Positions 1 through 9,883 are shown, counted from the first letter of the stretch. The stretch: DNA of 64,000 nt from Metabacillus litoralis (GCF_007994985.1 NZ_VOQF01000003.1:372001-436000); one strand, 5' to 3'. Made by a program: numbers and translations. The notes: generated by a model from the sequence alone, not told the origin.

Positions 1-39
1 AATAAAATTCGTGAAAAGGCTTTAGGAGGGACATTACAT

Positions 40-396
40 ATGAAAATAGAAGGTACGGGTTTAGAAGGTCTTACAGTAGATCTTTCTCGTTTGGATGAAA
101 TTATGGAAGATGCCGGACTTGTAAGAGCTGGCCAATGGGATTATGAGCGTGCTACATTTGATCGTAAAATCGAAGCAAAAGATGAAACATTTTACCTACG
201 CGTTCAAGCTTATGCTGTAGAAGGTGAAATTGGTGGTCGTCACGCATTAGTTAAACTAATGACTCCTTTATTAGGAAAACATTATTACCCGCACGGTGTT
301 GAATATGGTGAAGGTGAGAACTTTCCATCAGCTATATTAAACACAAGTAAAGGACTGCTAAAACAAGTATCTGAAGAATTACAAAAAGTACAATAA
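40..396 (+). CDS. YugN-like family protein
   Basis: A 118-residue soluble protein with no signal peptide or membrane segment. The sequence resembles the YugN-like family of Bacillus, whose biochemical role is not known. AGGAGG lies 9-10 bases before the ATG, so the start is secure. Its place beyond ctaG and the AI-2E/YtvI-type gene corresponds to the ylbA position of B. subtilis, so it may be the ylbA orthologue; this is inferred from position and not proven. The region GEIGGRHALVKL and the GKHYYPHGVEY stretch are the most distinctive parts. Nothing suggests horizontal transfer. Confidence 0.75.
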   Translation: MKIEGTGLEGLTVDLSRLDEIMEDAGLVRAGQWDYERATFDRKIEAKDETFYLRVQAYAVEGEIGGRHALVKLMTPLLGKHYYPHGVEYGEGENFPSAILNTSKGLLKQVSEELQKVQ

Positions 397-543
397 ATCT
401 TATATGTTCATTAAAAGCAAAGGAGAAATTCCTTTGTTTTTTTTATTCGTAAATCACAAATTATTCAATGAATTTTCTTTGTTTTCTCATGAATTAAGTA
501 ATATAATGTAGGGAGTGAAGTTTAGATAGAGAGGGGCACTATA

Positions 544-1602
544 TTGACCACATTGTTAAACAGACGTAGTCTTTTTATAATCCTTGCAATTGTGATTATA
601 GGAGCTATTGTATTTTTTATTTTACCAATTTCAGTACCACTAATTGTAGCATTTATTACTGCCCTCTTTCTTGAACCAGTTATTAGACTGCTTAAGCATA
701 GAACAAAATTAAATAGACATTTGGCAGTGTTAATTGTATTTCTATTATTTGTTATTTTAATAGGAGTAAGCGGTTATATATTATCAACAAAAGTAATTGG
801 CGAAGTTGTGCAGATCGTTGATAACGCACCTTCTTATATAAATGAAATAACTAAAGTATGGGAAAGCTTCGAAGATGAAATAACAACAACAACTCAGGAT
901 TTGCCACCAATTGTTGTGGATGAGGTAAGTGATCAAGTCACAAATTTTTTACAAAAAACACGTACTGAACTAACTAGTTATGTGAATATAGAAAATGTCA
1001 AAACCATATTTACAAATATTCCAAATTACCTTGTAAACCTTATTGTTTACTTAATTGCTTTATTTTTATTTATGTTAGAGCTTCCACGCTTAAAAAAGAA
1101 GACATATTCTTATTTAACTGATAAAACGGCTGAAAAAGTATCCTTCATGACTTCAAGGCTTACATATGTTGTTATGGGGTTTATAAAAGCTCAATTTTTA
1201 GTTAGTGTTATTATTTTTGTTGTATCATTAATAGGCTTATTATTTATCGCTCCTGAGATAGCTTTAATTATGTCATTGATTATATGGATTATTGATGTCA
1301 TTCCTTTAATCGGATCAATTATCATCATGGGTCCATGGACACTATATCATGTTATTACTGGAGATGCGGCACTCGCTGCAAAACTCGGGATCTTAACTAT
1401 TACACTCTTAGTAATTAGGAGAACAATTGAACCAAAGGTTATGGGAACACATATTGGTCTTTCACCTCTAGCGACCCTTATTTCAATGTACCTTGGCTTG
1501 AAACTTTTCGGAGTACTCGGGTTTTTCATCGGTCCAATGATATTAATTATTTATAACTCAGCACGTGAGGCTGGACTCATTAAAATTAAGTTTAAAATAT
1601 AA
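544..1602 (+). CDS. AI-2E family / YtvI-type integral membrane protein
   Basis: A 352-residue polytopic membrane protein of the AI-2E transporter (PerM) family. Two hydrophobic segments lie at about residues 10-45 and one near 60-85, followed by a soluble loop of about 75 residues (90-160), then about five membrane segments to the C-terminus. The conserved C-terminal region contains IIDVIPLIGSIIIMGPW and the RRTIEPKVMGTHIGLSPL block typical of the family. Sporulation protein YtvI of B. subtilis belongs to the same family, and this may be a paralogue. The start is a TTG preceded by GAGGGG. The gene ends directly against repeat copy A, whose internal hairpin probably ends its transcript. The transported substrate is unknown. 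Confidence 0.8.
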   Translation: MTTLLNRRSLFIILAIVIIGAIVFFILPISVPLIVAFITALFLEPVIRLLKHRTKLNRHLAVLIVFLLFVILIGVSGYILSTKVIGEVVQIVDNAPSYINEITKVWESFEDEITTTTQDLPPIVVDEVSDQVTNFLQKTRTELTSYVNIENVKTIFTNIPNYLVNLIVYLIALFLFMLELPRLKKKTYSYLTDKTAEKVSFMTSRLTYVVMGFIKAQFLVSVIIFVVSLIGLLFIAPEIALIMSLIIWIIDVIPLIGSIIIMGPWTLYHVITGDAALAAKLGILTITLLVIRRTIEPKVMGTHIGLSPLATLISMYLGLKLFGVLGFFIGPMILIIYNSAREAGLIKIKFKI

Positions 1603-1917
1603 AGAGACTGAAACATAAGTATTTAAGCTAATGATAAACCCGAATAATTAGGTGATATTTCAATTAATCAATCGCCTAATTATTCGGGTTTTTATTAGCT
1701 GTCTTCAGTAGATTTTTTGATTTTGCATACTATTTTTAAGAACTAGTGGAATGGAACGGAAGAACAATCGACTCCTACAGGCATAGGGAGGCTGAGCCTC
1801 CTCCCCGGCGAATGGATTGTCTGCAGCGCAATGGAACGAACTTGTTTCTTTCAGTTTAACTGAATTTAGATTTATTCGTCTTTTTTGTGGCTTCTTTAAT
1901 TATGTCCCAGCCTCTTT
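1603..1917. repeat. Dispersed repeat family 1, copy A
   Basis: Intergenic element with terminal inverted repeats: AGAGACTGAAACATAAG at the left and ATTATGTCCCAGCCTCTT at the right. An internal palindrome (AACCCGAATAATTAGG with its complement, about 1639-1692) is followed by T residues and can terminate the upstream membrane protein transcript. The centre carries a GC-rich insert with GGAGGCTGAGCCTCC. The right half shares GGAACGAACTTGTTTCTTTC with the other copies at 23785, 40257 and 60936. The rest of the gap to 2037 is AT-rich with no gene. Confidence 0.85.
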
Positions 1918-2037
1918 GACATTTAATAAAACGTTATATTCTAATCAATTCTATAAAAATTTCCTATTGGTAACTTCCTTATTTTCTTTTTTCATAAAAA
2001 AACATTTTATCTACTGCATAATGAAACCATAACTCCA

Positions 2038-2559
2038 TTATTCACCTTTTTTCTGAATCTCCCATGTTAAAAAATCCCCATCTTTCTTTTTACAAATAAA
2101 GCCTAATTTATTGTAAAGTTTAATTGTTTGCTGATGCTCTACCTCGCATTCCATAATAATTTTTTTTACAGCTTGCTGATAAGTTAGCCAATCAATAAAC
2201 GCATCAATAGCTTCATAGGCAATTGTTTCATCTATATTATCACCATCAATATGATAACTAAGTTCCACTTCCCCTTCCTTTTCGGGTTTACCCTTCATTA
2301 ATAAGTCACCAATAATCTTTTTTTGTTCGTATAAAATGATCAACCAAAAACCACAATCAAGATCTTTTTCTTCTTTTTCCATCCTTTCCATACTCTCAAT
2401 GTAATATGGAATAAATCCTCTTACAACGGATGTAGGCCAGTAAGATGGTATTTCAATTGGAGATCTTTTCTCTAATTCTTTACGATGAAAAACTAAAGAC
2501 TTTGCAATATCAAGTGAACATGGAACAATCATTAACCGATTTGTTAAAATTTCAATCAA
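2038..2559 (-). CDS. GNAT family N-acetyltransferase
   Basis: A 173-residue soluble protein resembling the RimJ/RimL-type GNAT acetyltransferases (N-terminal ILTNRLMIVPCSLD, central ELSYHIDGDN, and C-terminal NKLGFICKKKDGDFLTWE). These enzymes transfer acetyl from acetyl-CoA to amines; the substrate here cannot be deduced. The likely start is TTG, with GAGGGGAGAG six bases upstream; an ATG just before it runs into a stop. It has no obvious operon partner and sits between repeat copy A and ctaM. It is not part of the B. subtilis order, so it is probably a lineage-specific gene. Confidence 0.8.
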   Translation of the reverse strand: MIEILTNRLMIVPCSLDIAKSLVFHRKELEKRSPIEIPSYWPTSVVRGFIPYYIESMERMEKEEKDLDCGFWLIILYEQKKIIGDLLMKGKPEKEGEVELSYHIDGDNIDETIAYEAIDAFIDWLTYQQAVKKIIMECEVEHQQTIKLYNKLGFICKKKDGDFLTWEIQKKGE

Positions 2560-2832
2560 GCCATTCTCTCCCCTCTTACTAATTTGGTTAATAAAAGAGA
2601 TATGAATGATTCTTTCATCGCAACAAGGTGAGACGATTCTTCACCTCTAGCACCCATTCTTTCCTCTAGAACATTCCTAGCATCATATAACACCTAAACT
2701 ATACAATTTAATACACGCAGAACTAACTATCTATACTTATCAATGCTTTGACCCAAAAGACTAGCATCTTAAAATAAGTAAGTCAGCTAAATATAATCTA
2801 AAAGCACTTTTCTAAAAATCAAAAATTAAATA
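2560..2832. other. Intergenic stretch without a recognised gene
   Basis: AT-rich sequence between the acetyltransferase and ctaM. It should hold the acetyltransferase promoter (minus strand), but no convincing -35/-10 pair was singled out. No RNA gene or repeat was recognised. Confidence 0.5.
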
Positions 2833-2873
2833 ATAAAAAAGGTGGTTTAGAATATTTTATTCTAAACCACCTT
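2833..2873 (-). terminator. Terminator of ctaG-ctaM
   Basis: Stem of about 15 bp (AAGGTGGTTTAGAAT and complement) with a short loop, followed on the minus strand by a T run. It lies 10 bases after the ctaM stop. Confidence 0.9.
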
Positions 2874-2883
2874 CAAATTATGT

Positions 2884-3351
2884 TTAAAAACCAAAGATTG
2901 CTTTTATTACAGATGTAGTTTCCCCGCCACTGTAAAACACATAAAGTAATAAATAGACTGCAACACCAGTTATACCAGTAAAAAACCAAATAATACTTGT
3001 GTACGGACCTAATTTACGATGCTTTTCATAATTCTTTTTATATCCAGTTATTAAGGATATAATTCCAAAAACAGCTCCAATTGTAGCTAATGTAATATGA
3101 AATACAAGAAATATTGTATAATAAATTTTAATATCCTCGGGTCCTCCAAAAGCAGTGTTTCCAATAAAAATGGTTCTCGACGCATAGATAACAAAGAAGA
3201 TAACAGCAAAAACTCCAGCTAGTGTCATGACTTTAATATGTGCATTTATCTTACGCTGTTTAATCAAGAACCAGCCAATTGCTACAAATATAGCACTTAA
3301 TACAATAAATGTTGTACTAATCGTAGGTAAAATAGGTAGTGATGAATTCAT
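2884..3351 (-). CDS. ctaM: DUF420 membrane protein, CtaM-type oxidase assembly factor
   Basis: A 155-residue protein with four or five membrane segments (about 8-25, 35-55, 70-95, 110-130 and 135-150) that matches the DUF420 family. In Staphylococcus aureus the DUF420 protein CtaM is needed to mature heme A-containing terminal oxidase; B. subtilis YozB is related. Here it directly follows ctaG on the same strand, which supports a role in caa3 maturation. An upstream ATG at 3393 is in frame, but AAGGAAAGGAAC sits just before the ATG at 3351, giving MNSSLPILP as the N-terminus. Transcription probably comes from the ctaG promoter and ends at the hairpin at 2833-2873. Confidence 0.85.
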   Translation of the reverse strand: MNSSLPILPTISTTFIVLSAIFVAIGWFLIKQRKINAHIKVMTLAGVFAVIFFVIYASRTIFIGNTAFGGPEDIKIYYTIFLVFHITLATIGAVFGIISLITGYKKNYEKHRKLGPYTSIIWFFTGITGVAVYLLLYVFYSGGETTSVIKAIFGF

Positions 3352-3444
3352 AAATGTTCCTTTCCTTATCATGAGATAATACGTTTTCATCAATCTTACA
3401 AAACAGATGGAAAACCTGACTAACTTATTGTCAGACTTTACATC

Positions 3445-4344
3445 TTATTTAATCGGTTCTAAAGATAAATCTTTAAAGTCTTGCTGATCTTTTTCACGTT
3501 CTTTACGAGCCCACTGGAAGAATATATATGCAAGGATTGTACCATATACAATTTCTTGAATAATCTTCATTAATACTCCGCCTAGCTGTTGATCTTCAAC
3601 TAATGGCAAAGTGTTAAACATATCAGGACCTGTTAAATTTAAACCAGCTAACATATCTGCAGGAACACATAATTGCAAAGCATTTAACCATGCTTGTGGT
3701 TCTGAATATGTTAAGTACAGAGGATCTGTAGCAAAAATAATTAAGGCACACGCAGGAGTTAACAAAACACCATCTGCAAAGATATACCCTACTTTTTTGA
3801 TTCCATTAATGGATTTCCATCCCGGTAATGTATTTAAAAGAGGCCACCACATTGACATGGCACCAACAAAAATAATGGTAGTCATAATCGAATGATAGAT
3901 AGGATCTGTTTTCACAAAATCAAATACTAACGGTACATGGTAGAGTGAAAAAACACCATTAAAGAATATAAGAGCAATAATTGGTTTGGAAAGTAGCTTA
4001 AAAACCGGTTTAATGACTGGTCGATATAAAATAAATTCCCATAACCAATTTGGTATTCCCAGAATGACTAACGGTGGTACAACTAAATATAAGATAGCCA
4101 TTTGTGTCATATGAGCACTAAACATAATATGACCTAATAAATCTACAGGACTTCCTTTACTTATATAAAGAGATAAAATGGCAAGTACAAAAATCACTTG
4201 CTGTTTTAGAGGTACCGGGGTACTATTTTTAAATTTTGTACGCCATGGTCCGATAGCCAAGAAAAACAATGTTGTTATAATTAATAATGTAATTAAGAAA
4301 TAAGGACTCCATAACGCTCGAAATCCAAATATATCAAAGCTCAT
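3445..4344 (-). CDS. ctaG: Cytochrome c oxidase assembly factor CtaG
   Basis: A 299-residue protein of the Bacillus caa3_CtaG family with about seven membrane segments. CtaG of B. subtilis is needed for formation of active cytochrome caa3, probably in copper delivery or assembly, and is unrelated to proteobacterial CtaG/Cox11. Histidines and methionines in [16 protein letters not shown] (about 72-87) and [11 protein letters not shown] are candidate metal sites. AAGGAGC precedes the ATG by about ten bases. The gene is separated from ctaF by a terminator and has its own promoter (4381-4409), so it can be expressed apart from the structural operon. ctaM follows about 90 bases downstream. Confidence 0.93.
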   Translation of the reverse strand: MSFDIFGFRALWSPYFLITLLIITTLFFLAIGPWRTKFKNSTPVPLKQQVIFVLAILSLYISKGSPVDLLGHIMFSAHMTQMAILYLVVPPLVILGIPNWLWEFILYRPVIKPVFKLLSKPIIALIFFNGVFSLYHVPLVFDFVKTDPIYHSIMTTIIFVGAMSMWWPLLNTLPGWKSINGIKKVGYIFADGVLLTPACALIIFATDPLYLTYSEPQAWLNALQLCVPADMLAGLNLTGPDMFNTLPLVEDQQLGGVLMKIIQEIVYGTILAYIFFQWARKEREKDQQDFKDLSLEPIK

Positions 4345-4380
4345 CTATAAATCAGCTCCTTAAACTAGTCCTTCCCGACT

Positions 4381-4409
4381 ATTATACACTTCACGATTTG
4401 GTCTATCAA
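4381..4409 (-). promoter_or_regulatory. SigA-type promoter of ctaG-ctaM
   Basis: On the minus strand TTGATA and TATAAT are separated by exactly 17 bases, about 37 bases before the ctaG start. The upstream part of this gap (4410-4620) shows no gene. Confidence 0.8.
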
Positions 4410-4620
4410 TGAACGTTCTATGACAAATGAGAAATAATGCAGAGAAACAAGCATTATTAAGAAAAAACCTGAGAGGAAACTTATAATGCGAATCATGTAA
4501 AGAAAGACCAATTTAGCTCTATTGTATTCATATTATATTCAAGAAAAAAGTATAGTTCCAGCACGCTCGTGAATGATCGAAACAATCACATAAATAAGTC
4601 CAGGTTTCAATTTGATCATA

Positions 4621-4656
4621 GAAAAAAAGGACAATTAGCTTAAAGCCAATTGTCCT
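4621..4656 (-). terminator. Terminator after ctaF
   Basis: Hairpin with AGGACAATT and its complement, followed on the minus strand by seven T residues. It lies just beyond the ctaF stop and separates ctaCDEF from ctaG. Confidence 0.9.
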
Positions 4657-4678
4657 TTCCTATCATCTGATTAGATTA

Positions 4679-5011
4679 TTACCACCAAATAATTGTTACA
4701 AATGTTAATACAGTTAATGCTGCAACACCTACACCAGAATATAGGAATAATGCTGGTGTTTCATGGCCTTTATGGCTCATGTGCATGAAATAGTATAGCT
4801 GAAAAATAACTTGAATAACTGCCAATGTGATAATAAATGGAATCTTGAAAGATTCACCAATTCCATCATATCCCACTGCAATAAAAGCAACGATTGTTAA
4901 GAAAATCATCATTGCAAATGTTACAATTTGATGCTTCATATCTTCTGCATTTTTTTTGCGTCGATATGCCCAATCTACTTTAGGGTTTGCTGAATTATGA
5001 TTATTTGCCAT
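4679..5011 (-). CDS. ctaF: Cytochrome caa3 oxidase subunit IV
   Basis: A 110-residue small subunit of the caa3 oxidase, with three membrane segments at about 29-50, 54-75 and 85-108. The short hydrophilic N-terminus (about 28 residues) and the conserved FQLYYFMHMSHKG region fit CtaF/CoxD-type subunit IV, which stabilises the complex and has no redox centre. The start lies only a few bases downstream of the ctaE stop, typical of tight translational linkage. The terminator at 4621-4656 closes the structural operon. Confidence 0.92.
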   Translation of the reverse strand: MANNHNSANPKVDWAYRRKKNAEDMKHQIVTFAMMIFLTIVAFIAVGYDGIGESFKIPFIITLAVIQVIFQLYYFMHMSHKGHETPALFLYSGVGVAALTVLTFVTIIWW

Positions 5012-5015
5012 CAGT

Positions 5016-5642
5016 TTATCCCACCATTCCCATTAAGTATACAACAGTAAAGATGAATACCCAAACAACATCAATAAAATGCCAGTAAAGACTAGCAACA
5101 TAATATTTAGGTGCGTTATATAAGCTTAATCCACGTTTTGAATTACGAACGATTAATGTTGTGATCCATAATAATCCAAAAGCAACGTGAAGACCATGTG
5201 TTCCTACTAGTACATAAAAAGCTGAACCTAGAGCACTGCCAGTAATTGTGAAGTCAAATTCATGTATATAATGATTGAATTCATAAATTTCAAGCAATAG
5301 GAAAGCTAAACCTAATAGAACTGTAATGATTAACCACAATTGCATTTTAGCAAAATTGAAGTTCTTCATATGATACATTGCGTATACACTTGTTAAGCTA
5401 GAAGTTAAAAGTATCATTGTAGCTACGAATACAAGTGGAAGCTCGAATAGTTCCTGAGTTGTTGCTCCACCTGCAGTTGATTCTCTTAAAGCAAGAAATG
5501 TTGCGAAGAGACTTGCAAAGAGCACAGTCTCTCCACCAAGAAATAACCAAAAACCTAAAAACTTATTTTTACCTTCGAGGGTAGCTTTTTCAGGCGATGC
5601 AGGAAAATTCTCAGCTGTTAATTTTTCTTCAACATTTGCCAT
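5016..5642 (-). CDS. ctaE: Cytochrome caa3 oxidase subunit III
   Basis: A 208-residue subunit III with five membrane segments, the usual bacterial five-helix form. Conserved features are FWLFLGGETVLFASLFATF near residue 30, GTHGLHVAFGLLW near 145 and SLYWHFIDVVWVFIF near the C-terminus. Subunit III binds subunit I and helps keep the proton-pumping site stable. The ATG overlaps the ctaD stop by one base (TAATG), so the two are translationally coupled. It contains no metal ligands. Confidence 0.95.
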   Translation of the reverse strand: MANVEEKLTAENFPASPEKATLEGKNKFLGFWLFLGGETVLFASLFATFLALRESTAGGATTQELFELPLVFVATMILLTSSLTSVYAMYHMKNFNFAKMQLWLIITVLLGLAFLLLEIYEFNHYIHEFDFTITGSALGSAFYVLVGTHGLHVAFGLLWITTLIVRNSKRGLSLYNAPKYYVASLYWHFIDVVWVFIFTVVYLMGMVG

Positions 5643-7507
5643 TATGCTTTCCCTCCTTTATCTTCATTCATTAAATCTTCTTTATGGATATGATATCCAT
5701 GATCATCAATGATCGAACGTAAGAACATTGCACCAAGAGTAATGATGAAGCCTACAATGATTGCTGCAAGTCCCCATCCATAATCTTCTCGATACATTAA
5801 ACCAAACGATACAATGAATAATCCAAACGACATAATGAACGGTAAAATTGATCCATTAGGCATATGGATGTCACCAAGTGGTTCTGCAGGTGTCATTTCT
5901 TTATTACCTTCCATTTTCTCGATCCAAAGAGCATCAAGTCCACGAACAAGTGGAGTTTGCTTAAAGTTATACTCAGGCGGTGGTGATGGTATTGCCCACT
6001 CAAGTGTACGTCCATCTTCCCACGGATCGATACCAACCTTTTTACCTTTAACAGATGTAATAACAATGTTAACAAGTAACAAGATTGTAGCGGCTGCCAT
6101 AAAAAATGCACCGACCGTACTAATAAAGTTAGCAATATCTAGACCTTGACCAGGTAGGAATGTGAATACACGACGTGGCATACCCCATAAACCTAAGAAA
6201 TGCTGAATAAAGAACGTTAAGTGGAAACCTGTAAAGAATAATGCAAAAATAATATAGTTTAATTTTTCATTAAGCATTTTCCCAAACATTGTCGGCCACC
6301 AGTAAATAGCACCGGCAAATAATGAGAATACTACCCCACCAACAATTACATAGTGGAAATGAGCTACAACAAAATAGGTATCATGATATTGATAATCAGC
6401 AGCTGCTGCAGCTAACATAACACCAGTTACTCCACCCATAACAAATGTTGGTATAAAAGCAACAGACCAAACCATTGGAGATGTGAATTTAATTGAACCA
6501 CCCCAAATAGTAAATAGCCAGTTGAAAATTTTAATACCAGTTGGAACCGCAATGGCCATTGTTGCAACTGCAAAGATAGCATTTGCAATTGGACCTAAAC
6601 CAGTTGTGAACATGTGATGAGCCCACACCATAAAGCCTAAGAAACCAATTAGCACTGTTGCAAATACCATTGAAGAGTATCCAAATAAACGTTTTCTTGC
6701 AAATACAGGAAGAATATCAGAGAAAATACCGAACGCTGGTAAAATCAAGATATATACTTCAGGGTGACCAAAAATCCAGAATAAATGCTCCCAAATTACA
6801 GTATTACCACCCAAAGCCGGGTTAAAGAAAGCAGTTCCGAATAAACGGTCAAACATTAGTAAAGCCAAACCTACTGTTAAAGCAGGGAAAGCAAATAAAA
6901 TAAGTGCAGATGCTACAAATGTAGTCCAAGTAAATAACGGCATACGCATGTAAGTCATACCAGGTGCACGCATATTAATAATTGTTACAAGGAAATTAAT
7001 ACCCGCGATCAGCGTACCTAAACCTGAAACCTGTAATCCTAATAAATAAAAATCTACACCATGACCAGGTGAATGCATCGCTAATGAGGCATATGAAGTC
7101 CAACCTGCGTCAGGAGCTCCACCTAGAAACCAACTTAAGTTTAAGAATACTCCACCGAAGAAGAATAGCCAAAAACCAAGTGAATTTAAGAATGGAAATG
7201 CAACATCACGTGCACCTATTTGTAATGGTACAACTGCATTCATTAATGCGAATAATAAAGGCATTGCAGCTAGGAATATCATTGTTGTTCCATGCATTGT
7301 TAATATTTCATTATAAAGACCTGCACTAACAAAGTCATTATCTGGAACAGCTAGCTGAATGCGGATCAGCATTGCTTCTAATCCACCAACAAGGAAGAAG
7401 AAGCCACCGGATATCAGGTAAAGGATGGCGATTTTCTTATGGTCAACTGTTGTTAAGTAATCCCATAATGTTGCACCAATCCCCTTTTTCTGAGTTAACG
7501 TGCTCAC
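5642..7507 (-). CDS. ctaD: Cytochrome caa3 oxidase subunit I
   Basis: The catalytic subunit of the heme-copper oxidase: it reduces oxygen to water at the heme a3-CuB site and pumps protons. The 621-residue length and about 14 membrane segments fit the Bacillus CtaD form. Ligands are visible: H72 and H385 for low-spin heme a, H383 for heme a3, H248 in GHPEVY with Y252 (the cross-linked His-Tyr pair), and H297-H298 for CuB. The start is GTG with GGGAGG upstream. It lies 32 bases after ctaC and overlaps ctaE by one base. The C-terminal cytosolic tail ends in a charged HIHKEDLMNED segment. Confidence 0.97.
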   Translation of the reverse strand: MSTLTQKKGIGATLWDYLTTVDHKKIAILYLISGGFFFLVGGLEAMLIRIQLAVPDNDFVSAGLYNEILTMHGTTMIFLAAMPLLFALMNAVVPLQIGARDVAFPFLNSLGFWLFFFGGVFLNLSWFLGGAPDAGWTSYASLAMHSPGHGVDFYLLGLQVSGLGTLIAGINFLVTIINMRAPGMTYMRMPLFTWTTFVASALILFAFPALTVGLALLMFDRLFGTAFFNPALGGNTVIWEHLFWIFGHPEVYILILPAFGIFSDILPVFARKRLFGYSSMVFATVLIGFLGFMVWAHHMFTTGLGPIANAIFAVATMAIAVPTGIKIFNWLFTIWGGSIKFTSPMVWSVAFIPTFVMGGVTGVMLAAAAADYQYHDTYFVVAHFHYVIVGGVVFSLFAGAIYWWPTMFGKMLNEKLNYIIFALFFTGFHLTFFIQHFLGLWGMPRRVFTFLPGQGLDIANFISTVGAFFMAAATILLLVNIVITSVKGKKVGIDPWEDGRTLEWAIPSPPPEYNFKQTPLVRGLDALWIEKMEGNKEMTPAEPLGDIHMPNGSILPFIMSFGLFIVSFGLMYREDYGWGLAAIIVGFIITLGAMFLRSIIDDHGYHIHKEDLMNEDKGGKA

Positions 7508-7539
7508 AGTGTTACCTCCCTTTTCAATTTACTAAAAAA

Positions 7540-8619
7540 TTAGTTACTAGAGACTTTAAGTCCCATTAAGTATTCCGTAAGAGCATCAAGCTCCTGATCT
7601 GACAATTTAGGATAAGTATTAGTCATCTTATTGCCAGGTTTGTATGTTTCTGGGTCTTTTAACCAATTGCGAATATTTTCTGCATCATTTGGTAGAATAC
7701 CCGCTACACGAGCTCGTTCACCAAATGTTGCTAAATTCGGTGCAGTTCTTGCAGCTGCAGGACGTTCGTCAGTTGGAGAAACTGCGTGACAAGCAATACA
7801 TCCTTTTTCTTCAAATAATTGTTCTCCTTGTACAGCTAACTCAGTTGAAGCTACTGCTTGAGCACCTTCCATATCAGAGATCCATTGGTCAAATTCATCT
7901 CTAGATAATGCTTTTACTTTAAAATCCATTAAACCATGTGATGGACCACAAAGCTCAGCACATTTACCGTAGAAATATTCTCCGGCTTGGTCTGCTCTTG
8001 CAGAATCAAAAGACAACCACATCTGGTTTACGTTATCTGTGTTTGTATCCATCTTACCACCGGCAGAAGGAATCCAAAAAGAGTGCTTAACATCAGAAGC
8101 AATTAAATTGAAATAAACTTTTTCATCTGTTGGAACAATTAAGTCTTGACTAGTGACTACTCCATAGTCAGGATATTCAAATTCCCACCAATATAAATTT
8201 GCTCTTACATTTACAACAATCGCATCTTCCGCTTTTCGATTTTCATCTTCAATAGCATCCACTTCTGCAAGTTTAAATGTTGCAGAAACAACTGGAACTG
8301 TTAAGACTAGTAGTAAAAGAATCGGTATAACAGTCCAAATAATTTCAAGTTTATGATTTCCTTCCACTTGAACAGGAATGTTGTTTTCTTCACCTTTACG
8401 TCTACGGAATTTAACGACAACATAAATGAAGATTACGGTTACGACTGCAATGACCACAACCATTATAAGTGTACTAAGCACCATTAGGTCGTATTGCATA
8501 TCCGCTACTTCTCCAGCAGGTTTAAGTGTGGAAAGAAACGGTTCCCCACAGCCGGCTAAGAAAAGCGTCAACATTGCAAATAATGGAAGCAGACGCCATT
8601 TTGTCAGCCATTTTCTCAT
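7540..8619 (-). CDS. ctaC: Cytochrome caa3 oxidase subunit II with fused cytochrome c
   Basis: A 359-residue subunit II. It starts with a lipoprotein signal with lipobox LAGC (Cys24), followed by two membrane helices (about 43-70 and 92-113). An extracellular cupredoxin domain has CuA ligands H179, C220, C224, H228 and M231 (with E222). A C-terminal cytochrome c domain carries CIACH (C274, C277, H278) and a probable axial Met near 332. This fused c domain defines the caa3 type and takes electrons from the bc complex or cytochrome c. GAGGGG precedes the start codon. It is the first gene of ctaCDEF and follows ctaB after a weak hairpin. Confidence 0.97.
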   Translation of the reverse strand: MRKWLTKWRLLPLFAMLTLFLAGCGEPFLSTLKPAGEVADMQYDLMVLSTLIMVVVIAVVTVIFIYVVVKFRRRKGEENNIPVQVEGNHKLEIIWTVIPILLLLVLTVPVVSATFKLAEVDAIEDENRKAEDAIVVNVRANLYWWEFEYPDYGVVTSQDLIVPTDEKVYFNLIASDVKHSFWIPSAGGKMDTNTDNVNQMWLSFDSARADQAGEYFYGKCAELCGPSHGLMDFKVKALSRDEFDQWISDMEGAQAVASTELAVQGEQLFEEKGCIACHAVSPTDERPAAARTAPNLATFGERARVAGILPNDAENIRNWLKDPETYKPGNKMTNTYPKLSDQELDALTEYLMGLKVSSN

Positions 8620-8692
8620 AGCTTAATCAAACCCCTCTTTCAGTAATTTAAAATTCCTATTAATTTAAAAATAAGGAACCCTTTTTATAAAT

Positions 8693-8715
8693 AAATTCTT
8701 TTTAAGAAAGAATTT
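8693..8715 (-). terminator. Weak hairpin between ctaB and ctaC
   Basis: AAATTCTTT and its complement form a 9-bp stem with a 5-base loop just after the ctaB stop, followed by ATTTAT on the minus strand. It could be a leaky terminator that lowers readthrough from ctaB into ctaC. Confidence 0.4.
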
Positions 8716-8720
8716 CAACA

Positions 8721-9650
8721 TTAGACAATGGTGAAAAGCACCATTGATACGAACAAGATCGTTAAATAATTAATGGAATATACAAACATTTTTGTCGCCC
8801 ATTTCATCTCTTGATCCTTGTTTTTAAAGTTTTTAATCCCCATAATAATCCAACCAATATTTAGTAAAGTTGCTAGGATTACAAAACCGGTACCTAATTC
8901 ATACAAATAAAATGGTAAAGGCAATAAACATACAATCCATACCATAATCTGGCGCTTAGTAATTTCAAATCCATGAACGACTGGAAGCATCGGTATATTA
9001 GCAGCACGGTATTCTTCAGTTCTTCTCATAGCCAATGCAAGGAAGTGAGGTGGTTGCCAGATGAACATAATAAGAAATAACACCCAAGCTACAACACTTA
9101 AGTTTGCATCAATCGCTGCCCAGCCAATTAAAGGTGGTACAGCACCAGATACGCTACCAATTACCGTGTTGATGGTATATAGTCGTTTTGACCACATTGT
9201 ATAAAGGAAGACATATGTTACAACACCAACTAAAGAGATGAGTGTTGCCGTTAATGTCGTCATTAACATAAACATAAAGCCTATTGTTAACAAAAAGATT
9301 CCTATCCATAAAGCATGAACTGGATTCATTTTACCAGTAACGGTAGGTCTATCTTTCGTTCTCTCCATAAGATGATCGATATCTCGGTCATAATAGTTAT
9401 TAATTGCACATGAGCCAGCAATAACTAGTGAAGAACCAATCATTGTAAATAATACAATATCTATATTTGATAAAAACCCTTTACCACTAAAGTAAAGCGC
9501 TAGCCAAATACCAGTAAATGTAGTGATTGCGTTAGAATTAACAATTCCTACTTTTATAAGAGCTAAAAACTCTTTCCAAAGTGTTGTTTCGCGTATATTA
9601 GCAGAATGCTGCTTAAGAGTAGCATCATCAAAAGCTTTCATGTTAGCCAA
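8721..9650 (-). CDS. ctaB: Protoheme IX farnesyltransferase (heme O synthase)
   Basis: A polytopic UbiA-type prenyltransferase of 309 residues that adds farnesyl to heme B to give heme O, the precursor of heme A in the caa3 oxidase. The Mg-prenyl diphosphate motif NNYYDRDID starts at about residue 84, and the second loop region ([16 protein letters not shown]) is also conserved. About eight or nine membrane segments are present. The start is a TTG seven bases after AAGGAGG; the next in-frame ATG is too far. It is divergent from ctaA, which performs the next step, and upstream of ctaC. Confidence 0.95.
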   Translation of the reverse strand: MANMKAFDDATLKQHSANIRETTLWKEFLALIKVGIVNSNAITTFTGIWLALYFSGKGFLSNIDIVLFTMIGSSLVIAGSCAINNYYDRDIDHLMERTKDRPTVTGKMNPVHALWIGIFLLTIGFMFMLMTTLTATLISLVGVVTYVFLYTMWSKRLYTINTVIGSVSGAVPPLIGWAAIDANLSVVAWVLFLIMFIWQPPHFLALAMRRTEEYRAANIPMLPVVHGFEITKRQIMVWIVCLLPLPFYLYELGTGFVILATLLNIGWIIMGIKNFKNKDQEMKWATKMFVYSINYLTILFVSMVLFTIV

Positions 9651-9883
9651 TTCTTTACCTCCTTACTCCTAGTTATTCTTAGATGTTACAAATATCCTTA
9701 TGTTTTGCACAAGAATTTCTAGCAGCAATTAAATTCTAACTCAAGAACTCTTTCATTTGTTGATCCATCATTGAATTCTTATGAAGGCGGTTGCAACAAG
9801 TGAACTTTCTATATTCTATGATACTAAAAAATGAATGAATTAAAAATGGTCTACTTGAAATTAAAACATAATTACTAATACAA

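Noticed and set aside
1817-2032. 71-codon ORF with SAAQWNELVSFSLTEF
   Set aside because: It lies in repeat copy A; the same peptide pattern recurs at 60985-61188 in copy D and at 23634-23870 across copy B. It is a by-product of the repeat sequence, without a ribosome binding site.
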